From Halomonas salipaludis (GTDB lineage Bacteria > Pseudomonadota > Gammaproteobacteria > Pseudomonadales > Halomonadaceae): 64,000 nucleotides of DNA. The notes beneath the pieces were generated by a model, which searched no databases, was not told where the DNA came from, and saw only the letters and a list, made by a program, of their open reading frames with translations. This document shows positions 60,388-64,000 of this stretch, one piece after another. Each line of letters begins with the position of its first letter. Within the stretch, counting starts at the first letter, position 1. The position numbers and the translations under genes are program-made. The stretch is taken from positions 1 to 64,000 of the forward strand of contig NZ_NSKB01000009.1 in NCBI RefSeq assembly GCF_002286975.1, given 5' to 3'.

Positions 60388-61072
60388 GCCCCTGCTGCAG
60401 ACGGCAGTGCTCCGGTAGCTCGCCGGGTGCTGCCCAAGCCAGATCGCGCCCCAGCTGGGCGCCCAGATGGCGTACCAGGCCACGCGCCACGCTGTCCGCG
60501 TCCGGCGCCGCAGGTATCAGGTCGCTGATACGCGTCATCGCCATGCCGGCATAGCCGCAGGGATTGATACGCGAGAACGGGCTGAGGTCGACATCGACGT
60601 TGAGCGCCACGCCGTGGAAGCTGGCGCCGCGACGAATGCGCAGCCCCAGTGAGGCGATCTTGGCCTCGCCCACGTAGACTCCCGGGGCGTCCGCCCGCGC
60701 CATAGCCGCAATCCCCAGATCCCCCAGCACGCCGACCACCGCCTGCTCCAGCGCGGTCACCAGCTCGCGCACGCCGAGCCGCGTACGGCGCACATCGAGT
60801 AGCGGATAGACCACCAGCTGGCCGGGGCCGTGATAGGTCACCTGGCCACCGCGGTCGGTCTGTACCACCGGGATGTCGCCGGGCATCAGCAGATGCTCGG
60901 GCTTGCCGGCCTGGCCCTGGGTGAAGACCGGATCGTGCTCGACCACCCAGCACTGGTCGGGGGTCTCGGCGTCGCGCGTATCGGTCAGCTCGCGCATCGC
61001 CTGCCACACCGGCAGGTACGGCTGGCGGCCCAGGCGGTAGACCTGGACAGGCGCGACGGGATGCTCGCTCAT
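60371..61072 (-). CDS. lipB: Octanoyl-[ACP]:protein N-octanoyltransferase LipB
   Basis: A 233-residue cytoplasmic transferase that moves octanoate from ACP to lipoyl domains. Landmarks are the N-terminal [40 protein letters not shown] with the conserved RGGxxTYHGPGQ, and [20 protein letters not shown]. These are followed by the active-site Cys in [22 protein letters not shown] at 61072, directly adjoining the ybeD stop. The 3' end overlaps lipA. Confidence 0.96.
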   Translation of the reverse strand: MSEHPVAPVQVYRLGRQPYLPVWQAMRELTDTRDAETPDQCWVVEHDPVFTQGQAGKPEHLLMPGDIPVVQTDRGGQVTYHGPGQLVVYPLLDVRRTRLGVRELVTALEQAVVGVLGDLGIAAMARADAPGVYVGEAKIASLGLRIRRGASFHGVALNVDVDLSPFSRINPCGYAGMAMTRISDLIPAAPDADSVARGLVRHLGAQLGRDLAWAAPGELPEHCRLQQGLSLPA

Positions 61073-61384
61073 CTACAGCACCATGTGGACGCGGCCGGTG
61101 GCCTTGAGCGCGGCGAACAGTGCCTCGAGGTGGGGCTTGCCGGTGGCGACGATGGTCAGGCGCACCGACTGGAACTTGCCGTTGCGGCTGTCGACGACGC
61201 GGATCGACTCACGGTCGAAGCCGGGTGCATGCGTCTCTACCACCGCGACCACGGTATCGTGAAAATCGTCGCTGGCATCGCCGACGATCTTCAGCGAGTA
61301 GTCGCAGGGGAACTCGACGCGGGGGGCCGGCGTGGACGTCGCCGGAGTATCGAGACGCAGGTCTCGCAGGGGCTTGTCGGCCAT
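61073..61384 (-). CDS. ybeD: YbeD/DUF493 family protein
   Basis: A 103-residue protein with a ferredoxin-like/ACT-type fold in the DUF493 family: FPCDYSLKIVGDASDDFHDT, GFDRESIRVVDSRNGKFQSV and VRLTIVATGKPHLEALFAAL, ending VHMVL. It lies between dacC and lipB, the conserved position of ybeD. Structural similarity to the regulatory domain of SerA is known for the E. coli protein, but its role remains undefined. The N-terminal ~20 residues are a variable extension. Confidence 0.93.
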   Translation of the reverse strand: MADKPLRDLRLDTPATSTPAPRVEFPCDYSLKIVGDASDDFHDTVVAVVETHAPGFDRESIRVVDSRNGKFQSVRLTIVATGKPHLEALFAALKATGRVHMVL

Positions 61385-61446
61385 GATGTTGGGTACTCGA
61401 AACGGGAGTGTGACACCATTTTACGCAACCGAGCCGCTGCGACCAA

Positions 61447-61466
61447 GGCCGCCGCAAGCGGCGGCC
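61447..61466 (-). terminator. GC hairpin between dacC and ybeD
   Basis: GGCCGCCG-CAAG-CGGCGGCC, 31 nt after the dacC stop. The tail TTGGTC is not U-rich, so it may only reduce, not stop, read-through into ybeD-lipB. Confidence 0.5.
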
Positions 61467-61496
61467 CCGTGCAAGACTGCAGCGCTAGGCCATCGA

Positions 61497-62705
61497 TCAG
61501 CCAAACAGCCCGCTGATGAACTGGCGCACCATGTCGAAGACACGCTTGAAGATACCGCCCTGCTCGACACTCTCCAGGGCCACCAGCGGACGCTCGCCGA
61601 GCACTTCGTCACCGAGCTTGACCTCGAGGGTGCCGAGCTGGTCGCCGGCCGCCACCGGTGCAGTGATATCGCCGCGCAGGTTGAGGCGTGCGGTGAGCTC
61701 ATCGCTGCGGCCGCGCGGCACGGTCATCCTGACGTCGCTGTCGACACCGACCCGCACCTGGTTCTCGGCACCGCCCCAGATACGCGGCGTCTCGAGCACC
61801 GAGCCCGCCTGGTAGAGGTTGAGGGTCTCGAAGTAGCGGAAGCCGTAGCTGAACAGCTTCTGGGTCTCCTGGGCGCGGGCCTCTTCGGAGCTGGTACCCA
61901 TCACCACCGAGATCAGTCGCATATCATCGCGCTTGGCCGAGGCCACCAGGCCGTAACCGGCCTCGGTGGTCCAGCCGGTCTTGAGGCCGTCGACGGTGGC
62001 ATCGCGCCACAGCAAGCGGTTGCGATTGGGCTGACGAATGTCGTTGTAGGTGAAATAGCGCTCCGAGTACATGGCATAGTGCTCGGGGTAATCGTTGATG
62101 ATGTACTGCGACAGCAGCGCCATGTCGCGCGCCGAGGAGTACTGCTCGGGGTCGGGCAACCCGGTGGGATTGGCGAAGTTGGTGTTGTGCAGCCCCAAGC
62201 GCTGGGCATGCTGGTTCATCAGGTCGGCAAACGGCTGCTCGCCGCCAGCCAGATGCTCGGCGACCGCCACGCTGGCATCGTTGCCGGAGACGATCACGAT
62301 ACCGTGTAGCAGGTCGCCAATCGACACATTGGTGTCGACTTCAACGAACATCTTGGAACCACCGGTGCGCCAGGCATGCTCGCTGATACGCACCTCGTCA
62401 TCCACCGCGACATTGCCACGATTGAGCTCCCGCTCGACCAAGTAGGCGGTCATCAGCTTGGTGAGGCTGGCCGGTGGCAGACGCTCGTCGGCGTTGTGCT
62501 CGACCAGCACCTCGCCGCTGTCGGCATCCATCAGGAACCACGACTTGGCCGCCAGCTGCGGCGGCGAGGGAATCATGGTCTGAGCGCTGGGCTGCTGGGC
62601 CTGGGCCGACACTCCCAGCGTCATCACCCCGAGGCTGGTCAGGCCGGCGGCGGCCAATGGGAGCATCGAGCGACGCAAACCGGACAACAAGGCAAACACT
62701 TTCAT
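61497..62705 (-). CDS. dacC: D-alanyl-D-alanine carboxypeptidase (PBP5/6 family)
   Basis: A 402-residue periplasmic DD-carboxypeptidase that trims pentapeptides. Signal peptide LAAAGLTSLGVMTLGVSAQA. Catalytic motifs are SLTK (Ser80, Lys83), SGN in IVIVSGNDASVAVAE and KTG in DGLKTGWTTEAGYG. The C-terminal beta domain and the amphipathic membrane-anchoring helix GIFKRVFDMVRQFISGLFG are present. Start ATG at 62705; an in-frame GTG lies three codons upstream. Gene order mltB-rlpA-dacC-ybeD-lipB matches Pseudomonas. Confidence 0.95.
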   Translation of the reverse strand: MKVFALLSGLRRSMLPLAAAGLTSLGVMTLGVSAQAQQPSAQTMIPSPPQLAAKSWFLMDADSGEVLVEHNADERLPPASLTKLMTAYLVERELNRGNVAVDDEVRISEHAWRTGGSKMFVEVDTNVSIGDLLHGIVIVSGNDASVAVAEHLAGGEQPFADLMNQHAQRLGLHNTNFANPTGLPDPEQYSSARDMALLSQYIINDYPEHYAMYSERYFTYNDIRQPNRNRLLWRDATVDGLKTGWTTEAGYGLVASAKRDDMRLISVVMGTSSEEARAQETQKLFSYGFRYFETLNLYQAGSVLETPRIWGGAENQVRVGVDSDVRMTVPRGRSDELTARLNLRGDITAPVAAGDQLGTLEVKLGDEVLGERPLVALESVEQGGIFKRVFDMVRQFISGLFG

Positions 62706-62760
62706 TACACCCACTCTCACAAAAGAAGAAACGTCACGAGATATACGACCCGACGAGGGG

Positions 62761-63741
62761 TCAGTCATTGATTACCAGGGTTTGCGCAAACCCCGCGCGG
62801 CGCAGTTCGTCACGCAGGGGCTCGACGCGGCTGGCGTCACTCACCGGCCCGACCTGGACGCGATGCACGCTGGCATCGCTGGCCACCCGCACCGGCTGGT
62901 TGAGTTCACTTTGCAGCCGCGACTTGAGCGCCTCGGCGTTGCTCGCCGAGCCGAGGGCGGCAACCTGCAGGAAGACCCCGCCGGCATGCGACGAACCGTT
63001 GTCGGAGGCCGGCCTGGCGGCGACTTCCCGGGGCGGCGAAACGTCTGCCGCTGGCGCAGCCACTTGCTCGGCGCCGTCGCGGGCCTGGCGCTGAACCTCA
63101 GCTACCTGGCGCTCACCATTGCCGCGATTCTGCTGCCAGGCCACCGGATCGATGGCCTCGACGCGCACCCGGCCGGTGCCGCTGCCCAGAATATCCAGCC
63201 GCGCCGCCGCCGCATAGGAGAGATCGATCTCGCGGTCGTCATGGAAGGGGCCGCGGTCGTTGACCCGCACGATCACCGAGCGCCCGTTGGCAACGCTGGT
63301 CACCTTGACGAAGCTGGGCAGCGGCAGCGAGCGGTGCGCGGCGGTCATCAGGTACATGTCATAGATCTCGCCGTTGGCGGTAGCGTAGCCGTGGAACTTC
63401 TCGCCGTACCAGGAAGCGATGCCCTCATTGCTGTAGCCCACCTCGTCCGCGAGCACCCGGTACGTTTTGCCCCACACCTCGTAGGTGGGTCGGTTGCCGC
63501 CCGGCGAGCGCGGTTCGACCCGCGGCTCGGCGTCGGGCACGTTGGCGACATCCGGCGGTAGGTCGGGGTAGGCATCGCGGCTCATCGAGTAGCGCCCGCT
63601 GGCGGTGCTGGTCGCTGCGTTCTGCGCTGCATTGGCGGTGCCACCATCGGCGCGCTGGCTACCGCCGCCGCTGCTGGCACAGCCGGCCATCAGCAGCAGT
63701 GCGGCCAGCGCGGCCGAAAGGCGAGTCAGCTGTCGGACCAT
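62761..63741 (-). CDS. rlpA: Septal-ring lipoprotein RlpA (DPBB and SPOR domains)
   Basis: A 326-residue lipoprotein. The signal ends LLLMAGC. The double-psi beta-barrel has EGIASWYGEKFHGYATANGE then YDMYLMTAAHRSLPLPSFVK and VRVNDRGPFHDDREIDLSYA, with the acidic and His residues of active RlpA lytic transglycosylases. The C-terminal SPOR domain (GGVFLQVAALGSASNAEALK, then VHRVQVGPVSDASRVEPLRD) binds denuded glycan at the septum. It overlaps the mltB 3' end by 16 nt; its SD (GGAGGG) lies inside mltB. Confidence 0.95.
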   Translation of the reverse strand: MVRQLTRLSAALAALLLMAGCASSGGGSQRADGGTANAAQNAATSTASGRYSMSRDAYPDLPPDVANVPDAEPRVEPRSPGGNRPTYEVWGKTYRVLADEVGYSNEGIASWYGEKFHGYATANGEIYDMYLMTAAHRSLPLPSFVKVTSVANGRSVIVRVNDRGPFHDDREIDLSYAAAARLDILGSGTGRVRVEAIDPVAWQQNRGNGERQVAEVQRQARDGAEQVAAPAADVSPPREVAARPASDNGSSHAGGVFLQVAALGSASNAEALKSRLQSELNQPVRVASDASVHRVQVGPVSDASRVEPLRDELRRAGFAQTLVIND

Positions 63742-64000
63742 GCGCCCTCCTCATAGGCCTCGGCGATCTGCTCGGCCAGCTCGGTCACCGCCATGGCATA
63801 CAGATGGCTGTGATTGTAGCGGGTAATCACATAAAAATTGTGGTGACCGAGGCGATAGTGATAGCTCACTTCCTCACTGTCGTCGTCGCGCAGGAAATCG
63901 AACGCCAGCGGAATCACCGTATCCGCTGCATCGGCGTCGGCCGGCTCGATGCCGACCCCGGCCAGCTCGGAGAGTGACGCATAGGGTGGCCGGGTAGCAT
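63726..64000 (-). CDS. mltB: Lytic murein transglycosylase MltB, C-terminal end (5' part beyond window)
   Basis: An open frame entering from the right edge and ending at 63726, giving the last 91 residues. HNFYVITRYNHSHLYAMAVTELAEQIAEAY is recognised as the MltB C-terminus, containing the RYNxSxLYAMAV motif. The catalytic Glu lies upstream, outside the window. The frame is intact and overlaps rlpA by 16 nt. Confidence 0.9.
   Translation of the reverse strand, partial: ATRPPYASLSELAGVGIEPADADAADTVIPLAFDFLRDDDSEEVSYHYRLGHHNFYVITRYNHSHLYAMAVTELAEQIAEAYEEGAWSDS

Overview
The window looks like a chromosomal segment of a moderately halophilic gammaproteobacterium of the Halomonas group (Halomonadaceae). 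This is inferred from high GC, a complete sodium-pumping Nqr operon, SthA, a two-subunit pyruvate carboxylase with its LysR regulator, a DUF3141 PHA-synthase-like protein, topA followed by a small DUF6586-like gene, and palindromic repeats resembling those of Pseudomonas and Halomonas. There is no prophage, transposase, CRISPR array, rRNA or complete tRNA gene. Nearly all the content is core genes, with accessory interest in surface adhesion, efflux and intergenic repeats.

Layout. 1-8698 (minus): a LapA-type adhesion operon in the order TolC-OmpA-SPOR fusion, LapB-like ABC exporter, LapC-like membrane fusion protein, LuxR-type regulator, then a giant repeat adhesin that runs off the left edge. 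9062-11164 (plus): a small orphan gene, a periplasmic molybdopterin-fold protein and a membrane GGDEF diguanylate cyclase. 11219-17031: a CigR/RcnB-like protein and pilin pilA on minus, pilB, pilC and pilD on plus. 17119-18873: coaE, yacG and a Tus-like replication-terminus protein. 19175-28050 (minus): sthA, then nqrA-B-C-D-E-F, a divergent apbE and nqrM. 28338-35905: gap, mfd, two L,D-transpeptidases and the lipoprotein lpp. 36025-39202 (minus): an ABC-F ATPase, a degenerate GIY-YIG protein and a NYN-domain protein. 39231-45753 (minus): a tripartite RND efflux operon whose outer-membrane factor carries an extra N-terminal domain. 45969-51765: a small gene, a DUF6586-like gene and topA on minus, divergent pyk and mgsA on plus. 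51863-54352: the DUF3141 protein. 54561-58931: pycB and pycA, with divergent pycR. 59314-64000: lipA, facing the mltB-rlpA-dacC-ybeD-lipB envelope/lipoylation operon.

Themes. c-di-GMP-linked attachment (adhesin with a LapG-type TAAG site, GGDEF protein), sodium bioenergetics (Nqr), cell-wall maintenance (L,D-transpeptidases with Lpp, DacC, RlpA, MltB), and control of the pyruvate/PEP node (gap, pyk, mgsA, pycAB).

Most notable: four dispersed intergenic copies (14767-14875, 37848-37956, 38620-38717, 58984-59173) of one structured element. Its long closing helix and apical hairpin change sequence between copies with compensating substitutions. Its G.U pairs all favour one strand, which suggests it acts as RNA. 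Every copy keeps two loops of the form ANGGAN, the core of CsrA/RsmA binding hairpins. I know of no named family for it; a role as a CsrA/RsmA-binding RNA is a hypothesis.
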